Assembly: GCF_048263515.1 (NCBI RefSeq)
Contig: NZ_JBLXEC010000012.1
Location: 67,513 to 131,512, forward strand
Source of the DNA: Marinovum sp048263515
GTDB lineage: Bacteria > Pseudomonadota > Alphaproteobacteria > Rhodobacterales > Rhodobacteraceae
Direction: 5' to 3'
Length of the DNA stretch: 64,000 nt
Program-made: the position numbers and the translations under genes
The notes under the pieces: model-generated
Database searches by the model: none
What the model was told of the DNA's origin: nothing
Seen by the model: the letters and a program-made list of their open reading frames with translations, nothing else
Shown here: piece after piece, positions 53,280 through 64,000 of the stretch
Layout of the letters: the number at the start of each line of letters is the position of its first letter
Numbering within the stretch: the first letter of the stretch is position 1

Positions 53280-54278
53280 ATGCATCCAGCCATCATGGGA
53301 CTTCTGACCATCGTTTTGGGCGTCGGAGGCTGTATCGGGTATTTCTACTTTTCCAACGTCCTTCTCGACACCGTGTTCTTTCCGCCCAAGGGCCCGAATG
53401 CCGGGCGCAACATCAACCGCGCCAACCAGATCCGGCCCTGGCTGTTCCTGTTTCCGGCACTTTTCGCGCTGGGGCTCTATCTGGCCTATCCGGTCTTTGC
53501 GACGCTCTGGCTGTCGCTGACCGACCGCGATCAGGGCGGCGCCTTTGTCGGGCTGGCGAATTACCAGCAGATGTTCGCTGACGAGAAATTCTGGGAAGCC
53601 CTGCGCAACAACACCCTGTGGCTGATCGTTGTGCCCGCCATGTCGACGGCCTTTGGCCTGCTGGCGGCGCAACTCAGCGACCGGATCTCCTGGGGCAACT
53701 TTGCCAAGTCGCTTATCTTCATGCCGATGGCGATCTCGTTCGTCGGTGCCTCGGTAATCTGGAAACTGATCTATGACACCCGCCCCGAGGGCACCGAGCA
53801 GATCGGTCTGCTCAATGCGATCTGGGTGGGGATGGGCGGCGAGCCGCAACAGTGGCTGACGATCATCCCGTGGAACAACTTTCTGCTGATGATCGTGCTG
53901 ATCTGGATCCAGACCGGCTTTGCCATGGTGATCCTCTCGGCGGCCCTACGCGGCATCCCCGAGGAAACCATCGAGGCGGCGATCATCGATGGCGCCAGCC
54001 CCTTGCAGATCTTCTTCAAGATCAAGGTGCCGCAGATCATGTCGACCATCGTGGTGGTCTGGACGACGATCACGCTGGTGGTGCTCAAGGTCTTCGACAT
54101 CGTGCTCGCCATGACCAACGGCCAGTGGGAGACGCAGGTGCTGGCCAACTACATGTATGACAAGCTGTTCCGCTCCTTCGACTGGGGTGTCGGCTCGGCC
54201 TCGGCGATGATCATCATGCTGCTGGTGACACCGATCCTCGTCTGGAACGTGCGCAATGCACGCAAGGAAATGCGCTGA
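53280..54278 (+). CDS. aglF: Alpha-glucoside ABC transporter permease AglF
   Basis: The 332-residue inner-membrane protein has a GGGAGGGG site upstream. An extra N-terminal helix (GLLTIVLGVGGCIGYFYF) precedes the usual six segments, a feature of AglF-type permeases. The EAA coupling loop is EAAIIDGASPLQIFFKIKVP. It forms the channel with AglG. Confidence 0.92.
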   Translation: MHPAIMGLLTIVLGVGGCIGYFYFSNVLLDTVFFPPKGPNAGRNINRANQIRPWLFLFPALFALGLYLAYPVFATLWLSLTDRDQGGAFVGLANYQQMFADEKFWEALRNNTLWLIVVPAMSTAFGLLAAQLSDRISWGNFAKSLIFMPMAISFVGASVIWKLIYDTRPEGTEQIGLLNAIWVGMGGEPQQWLTIIPWNNFLLMIVLIWIQTGFAMVILSAALRGIPEETIEAAIIDGASPLQIFFKIKVPQIMSTIVVVWTTITLVVLKVFDIVLAMTNGQWETQVLANYMYDKLFRSFDWGVGSASAMIIMLLVTPILVWNVRNARKEMR

Positions 54279-54321
54279 CGCCGCCCCCGGGGTGTGACGT
54301 CGCAGCCGAAAGGACTGACCG

Positions 54322-55457
54322 ATGGACAATATTGCAGGCCAGAAATCGACCCTGACCTGGGCGGTGCATATCTCGGTGCTGGTGCTGGTGATGGCTTGGG
54401 TGTTTCCGACCCTCGGGCTGTTCGTCAGCTCGTTCCGCACCTCAGACCAGATCTCGTCGTCCGGCTGGTGGGCCTCGCTCACCACGCAGGAACGCCAGCT
54501 GCCGGCCATTCGGCTGTCAGGAGAGGAAACCCGCGATTCCGATCTCTACGTGATCGAGGGCGCGCTGTTCCCTGAAAGCGACAGCACGGTCATCGCCTGG
54601 GGCACCTCGTCGCGCGAGCCCGAGGCCTATGAGGCCGGCCATACCGCCGATCTCGGCGATGGCGCAGCGCTGACCGTCGACGATCGCGGCCTGTTCCGCC
54701 TGACCGGGCCCGAAAGCTGGGAGGGTCAGCGCCTGCCTCGGGTCTTTACCACCGCCTCGGCGCCGCCGGAATTCACCCTCGACAACTACGTCAACGTTCT
54801 GACCTCGGATACCGCCGGGGCAGGGATCGGACGCGCCTTCATCAATACGCTGACGGTGGCGATCCCGGCGACGATAATCCCGATCCTGGTAGCAGCATTT
54901 GCCGCTTATGCCCTCGCCTGGATGGATTTTCCCGGCCGCTCGCTGCTGATCGCGGCAGTGGTGGGGCTTCTGGTGGTGCCGTTGCAGCTGGCGCTGATCC
55001 CTCTGTTGCAGCTGCACAACCAGATCGGCATCGGCAAGGGCTATCTGGGCGTCTGGCTGGCCCATACCGGCTTTGGCCTGCCCTTGGCGATCTACCTGCT
55101 CAGGAACTACATGGTCGGCCTGCCGCGCGACATCATCGAGAATGCCCGCGTCGACGGCGCGTCGGAGTTCCAGATCTTCACCAAGATCATCCTGCCGCTT
55201 TCGTTCCCGGCGCTGGCCTCCTTTGCCATCTTCCAGTTCCTCTGGACCTGGAACGACCTGCTGGTGGCGCTGGTCTTCCTCGGCACCGATGACGAGACGC
55301 TGGTGCTGACCGGCCGACTGGTCAACCTCATGGGCTCGCGCGGCGGGCAGTGGGAAATCCTTGCGACCTCGGCCTTTGTCTCGATCATCGTGCCGCTGAT
55401 CGTTTTCTTCGCAATGCAGAAATACCTCGTACGCGGCCTCCTGGCCGGATCGGTGAA

Positions 55458-55461
<4 letters not shown>
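54322..55461 (+). CDS. aglG: Alpha-glucoside ABC transporter permease AglG
   Basis: The protein has 379 residues, longer than a usual MalG-type permease because about 100 residues (from ETRDSDLYVIEGALFPESD) form a periplasmic insertion between the first two helices. The coupling loop ENARVDGASEFQIFTKIILP is intact. It ends in an ATGATGA junction with aglA. Confidence 0.92.
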
Positions 55462-57116
<1,655 letters not shown>

Positions 57117-57134
57117 CGCCTGAAAGGAAGACCG

Positions 57135-58223
<1,089 letters not shown>

Positions 58224-58256
58224 TCTTTGCAGGGCCCGGAATCAAGGCCGCAGGCC

Positions 58257-58614
58257 GCCGGGCCAGCGGCTGCCCGCACCCCGGGCTGCCGCTTTGGCTG
58301 ACGTGAGCGCGTAGGTCCGAGGTCTTCCGGATCTGGCGGGGATAAAGTGCTTCCGAACCCCCGTGGCAGCGGCATCCCGCGGGCAGCCGTTGGCCCTTCA
58401 TCTTATGGCGTTATCGAACTATCCGAGTTTCTGATTTTCGCCCGAGCCTCTGCCAGGCCCGGAATCAAGGGCGTCAGCCCGCCGGGCCAGCGGCTGCCCG
58501 CCCGGCCGGGCTGCCGCTTTGGCTGACGTTGGCGCGTCGCTCCGAGGTCTTCCGGATCTGGCCGGGATAAAGTACTTCCGACCCCCCGTAGCAGCGGTAT
58601 CCCGCTGGCCCGGC
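58257..58614 (+). repeat. Hairpin-repeat array E (two units, arm class 1)
   Basis: The 583-base gap 58224-58806 holds this array and the rpsB promoter. E1 (58257-58396) has arms GGGCCAGCGGCTGCCCGC and its reverse complement with one mismatch. E2 (58481-58614) has perfect 13-base arms (GCCGGGCCAGCGG). Both contain GTCTTCCGGATCTGGC and GGGATAAAGT. Step between units is 224 bp. Confidence 0.85.
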
Positions 58615-58659
58615 GGGCGGCGAGAGCAGGGCGCATGGACGCCAAATCCAAACTGCCTC

Positions 58660-58688
58660 TTGCGCCCCGGTGGTATCCCGTCTATACG
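58660..58688 (+). promoter_or_regulatory. Sigma-70 type promoter of rpsB-tsf
   Basis: TTGCGC at 58660-58665 and TATACG at 58683-58688 are 17 bases apart, giving a leader of about 110 bases before rpsB. Ribosomal protein S2 leaders are often autoregulatory in other bacteria; I do not recognise a specific motif here. Confidence 0.5.
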
Positions 58689-58806
58689 CGCGTCACTAAT
58701 CCGCAGGTGTGGGCGGGCTTTCGGGGGAGACATCCCTGATCGTCCACCGGTTGAAGCAGAGGCTTCTCATCCCGCACCGAGGCGTAAACCGGAAAGGAAA
58801 AGAAGC

Positions 58807-59670
58807 ATGGCTCTTCCCGAGTTCACCATGCGTCAGCTGCTGGAAGCTGGCGTTCACTTTGGCCACCAGACGCAACGCTGGAACCCCCGCATGGGCGAGT
58901 TCATCTACGGCGCGCGCAATGGCATCCACATCATGGACCTCACGCAGACCGTCCCGATGCTGGACCAGGCGCTGCAGGTCATCCGCGACACCGTCGCCAA
59001 GGGCGGCCGCGTGCTCTTTGTCGGCACCAAGCGTCAGGCAGCTCAGCCGGTGGCAGATGCCGCCGAGCGTTGCGCGCAATACTACATGAACCACCGCTGG
59101 CTGGGCGGCACGCTCACCAACTGGAAAACCGTTTCGCAATCTATCAGCCGTCTGAAGAACATCGACGAGCAGATGGAAGGCGGCTTCGAAGGCCTCACCA
59201 AGAAAGAGCGCCTGGGCATGGAACGTGACCAGCAGAAGCTTCAGGCTTCGCTCGGCGGTATCCGCGAAATGGGCGGCGTGCCTGACCTGCTCTTCGTCAT
59301 CGACGTCAAGAAGGAAGCGCTGGCCGTGGCAGAAGCCAACAAGCTGGGCATCCCGGTTGTTGCCATCGTCGACACCAACTGCTCGCCCGACGGCGTGGAT
59401 TACATCATCCCCGGCAACGACGACGCGGCCCGTGCCATCGCGCTCTACTGCGATCTGGCCTCGCGCGCGGCGCTTGACGGCATGTCGGCCCAGCTCGGCG
59501 CCGCAGGTGTCGATATCGGCGCCATGGAAGAGGCCCCGGAAGAAGAAGTCGTGACCGAGACCGTGGTCGGCGATGCCTCGTCCGAGACCGTGTCCGACGA
59601 CGTGATGGCCAAGGACGCGCCCTACGACCTGGACCAGCCCGAAGCCAAGACCGAAAAAGCCGACAGCTGA
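58807..59670 (+). CDS. rpsB: 30S ribosomal protein S2
   Basis: The 287-residue protein starts MALPEFTMRQLLEAGVHFGH with an AAAGGAAAAG site upstream. The S2 signatures HQTQRWNPRMGEFIYG, LFVGTKRQAAQPV and PDLLFVIDVKKEALAV are intact. An acidic C-terminal tail of about 50 residues (EEAPEEEVVTETV) extends beyond the enteric length, as in other alphaproteobacteria. It is paired with tsf as usual. Confidence 0.98.
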   Translation: MALPEFTMRQLLEAGVHFGHQTQRWNPRMGEFIYGARNGIHIMDLTQTVPMLDQALQVIRDTVAKGGRVLFVGTKRQAAQPVADAAERCAQYYMNHRWLGGTLTNWKTVSQSISRLKNIDEQMEGGFEGLTKKERLGMERDQQKLQASLGGIREMGGVPDLLFVIDVKKEALAVAEANKLGIPVVAIVDTNCSPDGVDYIIPGNDDAARAIALYCDLASRAALDGMSAQLGAAGVDIGAMEEAPEEEVVTETVVGDASSETVSDDVMAKDAPYDLDQPEAKTEKADS

Positions 59671-59703
59671 GCGTCACGCCAGCGTCACGCTTTTGATACA
59701 TGA

Positions 59704-59725
59704 GGGGGCGGCACAGGCCGCCCCC
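59704..59725 (+). terminator. Perfect hairpin between rpsB and tsf (attenuator or processing site)
   Basis: GGGGGCGGC (59704-59712), loop ACAG and GCCGCCCCC (59717-59725) form a perfect 9-bp stem in the 81-base spacer. No T-run follows directly, so partial attenuation or RNA processing is likelier than full termination. Confidence 0.55.
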
Positions 59726-59751
59726 GGCCCAACCTTTCAAGGAGAGCCAAC

Positions 59752-60627
59752 ATGGCGATTTCTGCCAAGCAGGTGAAAGAACTGCGCGAAATGACCGGCG
59801 CAGGCATGATGGACGCCAAGAAGGCGCTGACCGAGACCGATGGTGACATCGAAGCGGCCATCGACTGGCTGCGCACCAAGGGTCTGGCCAAGGCCGCCAA
59901 GAAATCCGGCCGCACCGCCGCCGAGGGCCTCGTGGCCGTCAACGTCGACGGTGGCAAGGGTGTCGCGGTCGAAGTGAACTCCGAAACCGACTTCGTCGGC
60001 AAGAACGCCGAATTCCAGGGCATGGTTTCCGGCATCGCCGACGCCGCTCTGGGTGCGTCGAACATCGAAGAACTGGCCGCGGCCGATCTCGGTGGCAAGA
60101 CCGTCGCCGACACGATCACCGCCAAGATCGCCACCATCGGCGAGAACATGTCGCTGCGTCGCATGGCGCGCCTCGAGGGTGCCTCGGTCGTGTCCTACGT
60201 GCACAACGCCGCAGCCCCCAACATGGGCAAGATCGGTGTTCTGGTCGCGCTGTCCGGTGACAACGAAGCCTTCGGCAAGCAGGTTGCGATGCACATCGCA
60301 GCGGCCAACCCGGCGGCGCTCTCCGAAGCCGATCTCGACCCGGCCGTGGTCGAGAAAGAGCGTTCGGTCCAGATCGACATCGCACGTGAATCGGGCAAGC
60401 CCGACGCCGTGATCGAGAAGATGATCGTCGGCCGCATGAAGAAATTCATGAGCGAAGTCACGCTTCTGGGCCAGGCCTTCGTGGTCGACCCCGACAAGAC
60501 CGTCGGCGAAGCTGCCAAGGACGCAGGTGTCGAGATCACCGGTTATGTCCGTCTGGAAGTGGGCGAAGGCATCGAGAAAAAAGAAGAAGACTTCGCGGCC
60601 GAAGTCGCCAAGGCCGCCCAAGGCTGA
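59752..60627 (+). CDS. tsf: Translation elongation factor Ts
   Basis: The protein has 291 residues. The N-terminal UBA-like domain is MAISAKQVKELREMTGAGMM. The conserved AIDWLRTKGLAKAAKKSGR and EVNSETDFVGKNAEF motifs that contact EF-Tu are present, and VGEGIEKKEEDFAAEVAKAA closes the chain. It recharges EF-Tu with GTP. AAGGAG lies upstream. Confidence 0.98.
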   Translation: MAISAKQVKELREMTGAGMMDAKKALTETDGDIEAAIDWLRTKGLAKAAKKSGRTAAEGLVAVNVDGGKGVAVEVNSETDFVGKNAEFQGMVSGIADAALGASNIEELAAADLGGKTVADTITAKIATIGENMSLRRMARLEGASVVSYVHNAAAPNMGKIGVLVALSGDNEAFGKQVAMHIAAANPAALSEADLDPAVVEKERSVQIDIARESGKPDAVIEKMIVGRMKKFMSEVTLLGQAFVVDPDKTVGEAAKDAGVEITGYVRLEVGEGIEKKEEDFAAEVAKAAQG

Positions 60628-60696
60628 GGTCTTCCGTCTGATCCTGCCGGCCCCGGAATTGTCGGGGCTGCGCGGACACAGGCTGCACAAAAAAAT

Positions 60697-60733
60697 GCGG
60701 AGCTGGCTGCGACGGCCAGCTCCGCTTTTGTTT
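60697..60733 (+). terminator. Rho-independent terminator of rpsB-tsf
   Basis: GCGGAGCTGGC (60697-60707) pairs perfectly with GCCAGCTCCGC (60715-60725) around a 7-base loop and is followed by TTTTGTTT. An A-run lies just before the stem. The remaining bases to 61028 show no gene. Confidence 0.9.
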
Positions 60734-61028
60734 GAACCACCCCGGACTTATGGGGATGAGACGGTGCGGCCCAAGTGGCCGATTTGAGGTGGGAATATTC
60801 ACCCCAAACCGACCTCCGGTTTCCCGGGCAGAACAGAGGAACCTTGAAATCACAAGGGGCACTATCCTGACGTTCCCTGGCTGAATTGCCACCACTCACG
60901 GAACGCTCTCAGACTGCCTCAATTCCCCTAGGTAATGAAGTGGGGTTTTCCATACTCGGTCGAATCCGATGCTTTCAAATCGCTTTGAAACGTGAAAAAA
61001 ACGTAAAGCGGTTAATGAGACCGCTGGA

Positions 61029-61787
61029 TCAGAGGTCGAGAACGAACATCTGGTTCTGGAATGCCGCCTTGAGAACCGCCTGCGCCGTGGTCTCGACATT
61101 CAGCGCCTCGCGCGCCAGTCGGAGGTGTTTTTCTACCGTGGCGGCGGTCAGCCCCATGATCACCGCAATGTCCTGGGTCGTCTTGCCGTCGCCGACCCAT
61201 TCCAGCGCCTCGCGCTGTCGTGGGGTCAGCGGTTTATGCAGACCGGTGAAGGGCAGGGTGAGGATTTTGAGGTGCGCCACATTGTTCATGGTGACAATGG
61301 TTTCGCCGTGCTCGGCCCAGATCGCATCGGCCTCGTCCTGGCTGATGCCCTTGCGCGCGGTCAGCGCGATGGCGCCCTTTGACCGCTGTGACACCGCCTT
61401 GAACGAGATCGTGTAGCCCACGGTCACGCCCATCCGGCGATTGAACTCGACCACCGCAAGCTCGGCGTCGCTCAACGCGCCCTGGCTGGCCAGATCGCCG
61501 ACCATCCGCCAGCTCGACACGCCTTCGTGCCCCATGGCCCAGCGGGTCATCGGCGCGTTCTTGTACAGCTCGTCGCCGAGGAAGGCGTCGGTATAGCTCG
61601 GATCGTGATTGCTCAGCAGCAGGAAATCGTTGGGATCGCCCAGCGAGGTTTCGGTGCGGTAATAGGTGAAGCCATAAAGCAGACGGTCGAACCCATACTC
61701 CGCCATCTTGCGGCTGTGCATGTCCCAAAGCGCCTCGATCGACGGGGCGTTGGTCAGCTCGAGCAGGTATCGGTTGTCACGGCTCAT
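61029..61787 (-). CDS. LuxR-family transcriptional regulator with autoinducer-binding-type domain
   Basis: The protein has 252 residues. The N-terminal about 170 residues fit the autoinducer-binding fold (MAEYGFDRLLYGFTYY, then NDFLLLSNHDPSYTDAFLG). The C-terminal LuxR helix-turn-helix is LTPRQREALEWVGDGKTTQD and onward to TVEKHLRLAREALNV. By eye, the aspartate and tryptophan positions that grip acyl-homoserine lactones in TraR are not clearly kept (DELYKNAPMTRWAMG in that region), so ligand binding may differ. No luxI homologue lies in the window. An inverted repeat CTGTC-N9-GACAG is 76 bases upstream. Confidence 0.88.
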   Translation of the reverse strand: MSRDNRYLLELTNAPSIEALWDMHSRKMAEYGFDRLLYGFTYYRTETSLGDPNDFLLLSNHDPSYTDAFLGDELYKNAPMTRWAMGHEGVSSWRMVGDLASQGALSDAELAVVEFNRRMGVTVGYTISFKAVSQRSKGAIALTARKGISQDEADAIWAEHGETIVTMNNVAHLKILTLPFTGLHKPLTPRQREALEWVGDGKTTQDIAVIMGLTAATVEKHLRLAREALNVETTAQAVLKAAFQNQMFVLDL

Positions 61788-61862
61788 GGTTTGGCTCCTT
61801 GCTGCGCCATCCTACGGAACGGGACGCAAGGGGCCGAGCCGGACAGGGCAGCATCACGTCAT

Positions 61863-61881
61863 CTGTCCAAGCATTAGACAG
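61863..61881 (-). promoter_or_regulatory. Inverted repeat upstream of the LuxR-type gene
   Basis: CTGTC at 61863-61867 and GACAG at 61877-61881 enclose nine bases. The spacing is three bases longer than in a canonical lux box (CTG-N10-CAG), so it is only a weak candidate for autoregulation. Confidence 0.25.
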
Positions 61882-61943
61882 CGGTGTGCTTTCCAGTCCA
61901 GAAAAAAAGACGGGCAGGGGCCGGATCACCGGCCCCGCCGTGG

Positions 61944-63779
61944 TTAATCGACCACCCGGACCGCGCCCTTGGCGGCAGATGTGGTCAGCGCCGCATAAGC
62001 CTTGAGCGCGGTCGAGATCTTGCGCTTGCGCGGCTGCGCCGGTTTCCAGCCCAGGGCATCACGCTTTTCGCGCCGCGCCGCGAGCTCGGCATCGTCGACC
62101 GCCAGGTGAATGCGGCGGTTCGGAATGTCGATCTCGATCTTGTCGCCATGTTCCACCAGACCGATGGTGCCACCCTCGGCCGCTTCCGGCGAGACGTGTC
62201 CGATCGACAGGCCCGAGGTGCCGCCGGAGAAGCGGCCGTCGGTGAGCAGCGCGCAATCCTTGCCGAGGCCCTTGGATTTCAGGTAGCTCGTCGGATAGAG
62301 CATCTCCTGCATGCCCGGACCGCCGCGCGGACCCTCGTAGCGAATGACCACAACGTCGCCGGCCTTGACCTTGCCGGTCAGGATGTCGCTCACCGCCTGA
62401 TCCTGGCTTTCGCAGACATAGGCGCTGCCGGTGAACTGCAGGATACTGGCGTCGACGCCGGCGGTTTTCACGATGCAGCCTTCCTCGGCGATATTGCCGA
62501 AGAGCACCGCAAGCCCGCCATCCTGGCTGAAGGCATGTTCTTTCGAGCGGATGACGCCGCCTTCGCGGTCGGTATCCAGCTCCTTGAAGCGGTTGGACTG
62601 GCTGAAGGCCTGGGTCGTGCGCACGCCGCCGGGGGCCGCGCGGAACAGCTGCTCGGCCTCGGGGTTGTTGGCGATCTTGATGTCCCAATGGGCAATCGCC
62701 TCGGCCATGGTCGAGCTGTGCACCGTCGCGGTGTCACCGTGCAAGAGGTTCGCCCGGTAAAGCTCTCCGAGGATTGAAAAAATCCCGCCAGCGCGGTGCA
62801 CGTCCTCCATATGGACGTTCTCGATATTCGGCGCCACCTTGCACAGGCACGGCACCTTGCGCGACAGCCGGTCGATGTCCTGCATGGTGAAATCGACGCC
62901 GCCTTCGTAGGCGATGGCCAGAAGGTGGAGCACCGTGTTGGTCGAGCCGCCCATGGCGATATCGAGCGACATGGCATTTTCAAAGGCTTCGAATGTCGCA
63001 ATCTCGCGCGGGAGAAAGCCTTTCTCTTCAAGCTGATAGTGCCGCTTGGTGATCTCGACGATCTGACGGCCGGCCTGCAGGAACAGGTTCTTGCGGTCCG
63101 CATGCGTCGCCAGCGTCGAGCCGTTGCCCGGCAGCGCCAGACCCAGCGCCTCGGCCAGACAGTTCATCGAGTTGGCGGTGAACATGCCGGAGCAGCTGCC
63201 ACAGGTCGGGCAGGCGTTTTCCTCGATATGCTGGACCTGTTCGTCGGTCATCGTGTCAGAGGCTGCGGCGACCATGGCATCAACCAGGTCGATCTTCTTC
63301 ATGTCGAGATCGGCAATGTCGATCTTGCCGGCTTCCATCGGGCCGCCGGAGACGAAGATCGCCGGGATGTTCAGCCGCATCGCCGCCATCAGCATGCCGG
63401 GGGTGATCTTGTCGCAGTTCGAGATGCAGACCATCGCATCGGCGCAATGGGCGTTGACCATGTACTCGACGCTGTCGGCAATGACCTCGCGTGACGGCAG
63501 GCTGTAGAGCATGCCGTCATGGCCCATGGCGATACCGTCATCGACGGCGATGGTGTTGAATTCCTTGGCAACACCACCAGCGGCCTCGACCTCGCGCGCG
63601 ACCATCTGGCCAAGGTCCTTGAGGTGCACGTGACCGGGCACGAACTGGGTGAAGGAGTTGACGATGGCGATGATCGGCTTGCCGAAATCCTCGTCAGTCA
63701 TGCCCGTCGCGCGCCAGAGCCCGCGCGCACCGGCCATATTGCGTCCATGTGTCGAAGTTCTGGATCGGTAATGCGGCAT
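61944..63779 (-). CDS. ilvD: Dihydroxy-acid dehydratase
   Basis: The 611-residue protein starts at MPHYRSRTSTHGRNMAGARG; the longer frame to 63878 has no family match. The cluster and metal motifs are present: AMVCISNCDKITPGM and ENACPTCGSCSGMFTANSMN, with further family blocks FVSGGPMEAGK and GRFSGGTSGLSIGHVSPEAA. It dehydrates dihydroxy acids to 2-keto acids in the synthesis of valine, leucine and isoleucine. It is a single gene here, tail to head with the LuxR-type gene. Confidence 0.97.
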   Translation of the reverse strand: MPHYRSRTSTHGRNMAGARGLWRATGMTDEDFGKPIIAIVNSFTQFVPGHVHLKDLGQMVAREVEAAGGVAKEFNTIAVDDGIAMGHDGMLYSLPSREVIADSVEYMVNAHCADAMVCISNCDKITPGMLMAAMRLNIPAIFVSGGPMEAGKIDIADLDMKKIDLVDAMVAAASDTMTDEQVQHIEENACPTCGSCSGMFTANSMNCLAEALGLALPGNGSTLATHADRKNLFLQAGRQIVEITKRHYQLEEKGFLPREIATFEAFENAMSLDIAMGGSTNTVLHLLAIAYEGGVDFTMQDIDRLSRKVPCLCKVAPNIENVHMEDVHRAGGIFSILGELYRANLLHGDTATVHSSTMAEAIAHWDIKIANNPEAEQLFRAAPGGVRTTQAFSQSNRFKELDTDREGGVIRSKEHAFSQDGGLAVLFGNIAEEGCIVKTAGVDASILQFTGSAYVCESQDQAVSDILTGKVKAGDVVVIRYEGPRGGPGMQEMLYPTSYLKSKGLGKDCALLTDGRFSGGTSGLSIGHVSPEAAEGGTIGLVEHGDKIEIDIPNRRIHLAVDDAELAARREKRDALGWKPAQPRKRKISTALKAYAALTTSAAKGAVRVVD

Positions 63780-63991
63780 ATCGGCGTTCCTTTGCGTTTG
63801 ACCGACAGGAACAATATTCAGCCGGCAAAGGCAAGAGGAGCGCGGGCAAAACCACGTGTTCCATGGGTCTGGACACACCTTTTATGCACATAATACCGAT
63901 TATAAGAACTATGAGTGGGCCTGGGCGCGCGCTACCTTGAAGTGCGACTCCTATTAGAAACCAATGGGTTATCTAATGAGGAGATTGTGCC

Positions 63992-64000
63992 ATGGGAGCT
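63992..64000 (+). CDS. Start of a gene running off the right edge
   Basis: An ATG at 63992 follows GAGGAG (63978-63983) with an eight-base spacing. Only three codons are visible, so no product can be named. The 212 bases before it are AT-richer than average and probably hold its promoter and that of ilvD. Confidence 0.4.

Noticed and set aside
61863..61881. Canonical lux box upstream of the LuxR-type gene
   Set aside because: The half-sites are CTG and CAG with 13 bases between instead of 10, so it is kept only as a weak inverted repeat.

Overview
This window is high-GC DNA whose gene content points to an alphaproteobacterium of the family Rhodobacteraceae, most likely the marine Roseobacter group. 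The indicators are a trgA-trgB-cysK tellurite locus, an RTX/Hint protein of the type common in this family, a CaiD/LcdH/BKACE carnitine cluster, a SoeABC-type sulfite dehydrogenase, an aglEFGAK alpha-glucoside operon and a TAXI-TRAP transporter with a DUF1850 partner. No rRNA, CRISPR array, prophage or insertion sequence was seen. One tRNA (Ser, GGA) is present.

Layout. 1-2162 (-): an SbcCD/YhaON-like nuclease pair, with the ATPase cut by the left edge. 2269-5668 (-): TAXI-TRAP transporter operon. 6167-12565 (-): a five-gene operon predicted to convert gamma-butyrobetaine and carnitine to glycine betaine through CoA esters, with a divergent GlxA/CdhR-type regulator at 12642. 13593-15732 (-): an RsbQ-like alpha/beta hydrolase overlapping a PAS/HWE histidine kinase. 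16726-18714 (+): RTX-Hint protein behind a 993-base gap that carries a CtrA-type box and a 42-codon small ORF. 18839-19465 (-): MocA-like nucleotidyltransferase. 19599-28163 (+): a compact stress operon (photolyase, cyclopropane synthase, trgA, trgB, cysK, MscS-type channel, AlaX-type editing protein) behind a near-ideal RpoE-type ECF promoter, followed by tRNA-Ser and a small SH3 lipoprotein. 28882-32993 (-): RND efflux pair with a divergent AraC-type regulator. 34351-42885 (+): two paralogous peptide/nickel-type binding proteins followed by a dppBCDF-like transporter. 43349-47958 (-): soeABC. 48472-50479 (-): 3-hydroxyisobutyrate dehydrogenase-family enzyme and glucokinase. 50537-58223: LacI regulator (aglR) and divergent aglEFGAK. 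58807-60627 (+): rpsB-tsf. 61029-63779 (-): LuxR-type regulator and ilvD. A start codon with a good ribosome binding site lies at the right edge.

The most unusual structure is a dispersed repeat family in five intergenic regions (about 36.1, 38.3, 43.0, 48.1 and 58.3 kb). Units are about 134-144 bp, bounded by about 20-bp inverted arms that are perfect in several copies. They share a core around GGGATAAAG and occur as tandem sets of two or three with a step of about 225-235 bp. Two different arm sequences enclose the same core and each still self-pairs. Every set lies directly after the 3' end of a gene with its core pointing the same way as that gene, which suggests a structured 3'-UTR element rather than random repeats. 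A second, unrelated 74-bp repeat pair lies at 5845-6114.

Biologically the window describes a cell that scavenges osmolytes, peptides, alpha-glucosides and carboxylates, detoxifies sulfite, and answers singlet oxygen, light or tellurite stress. All functional calls come from reading translated sequence and remembered family motifs; no database search was run.
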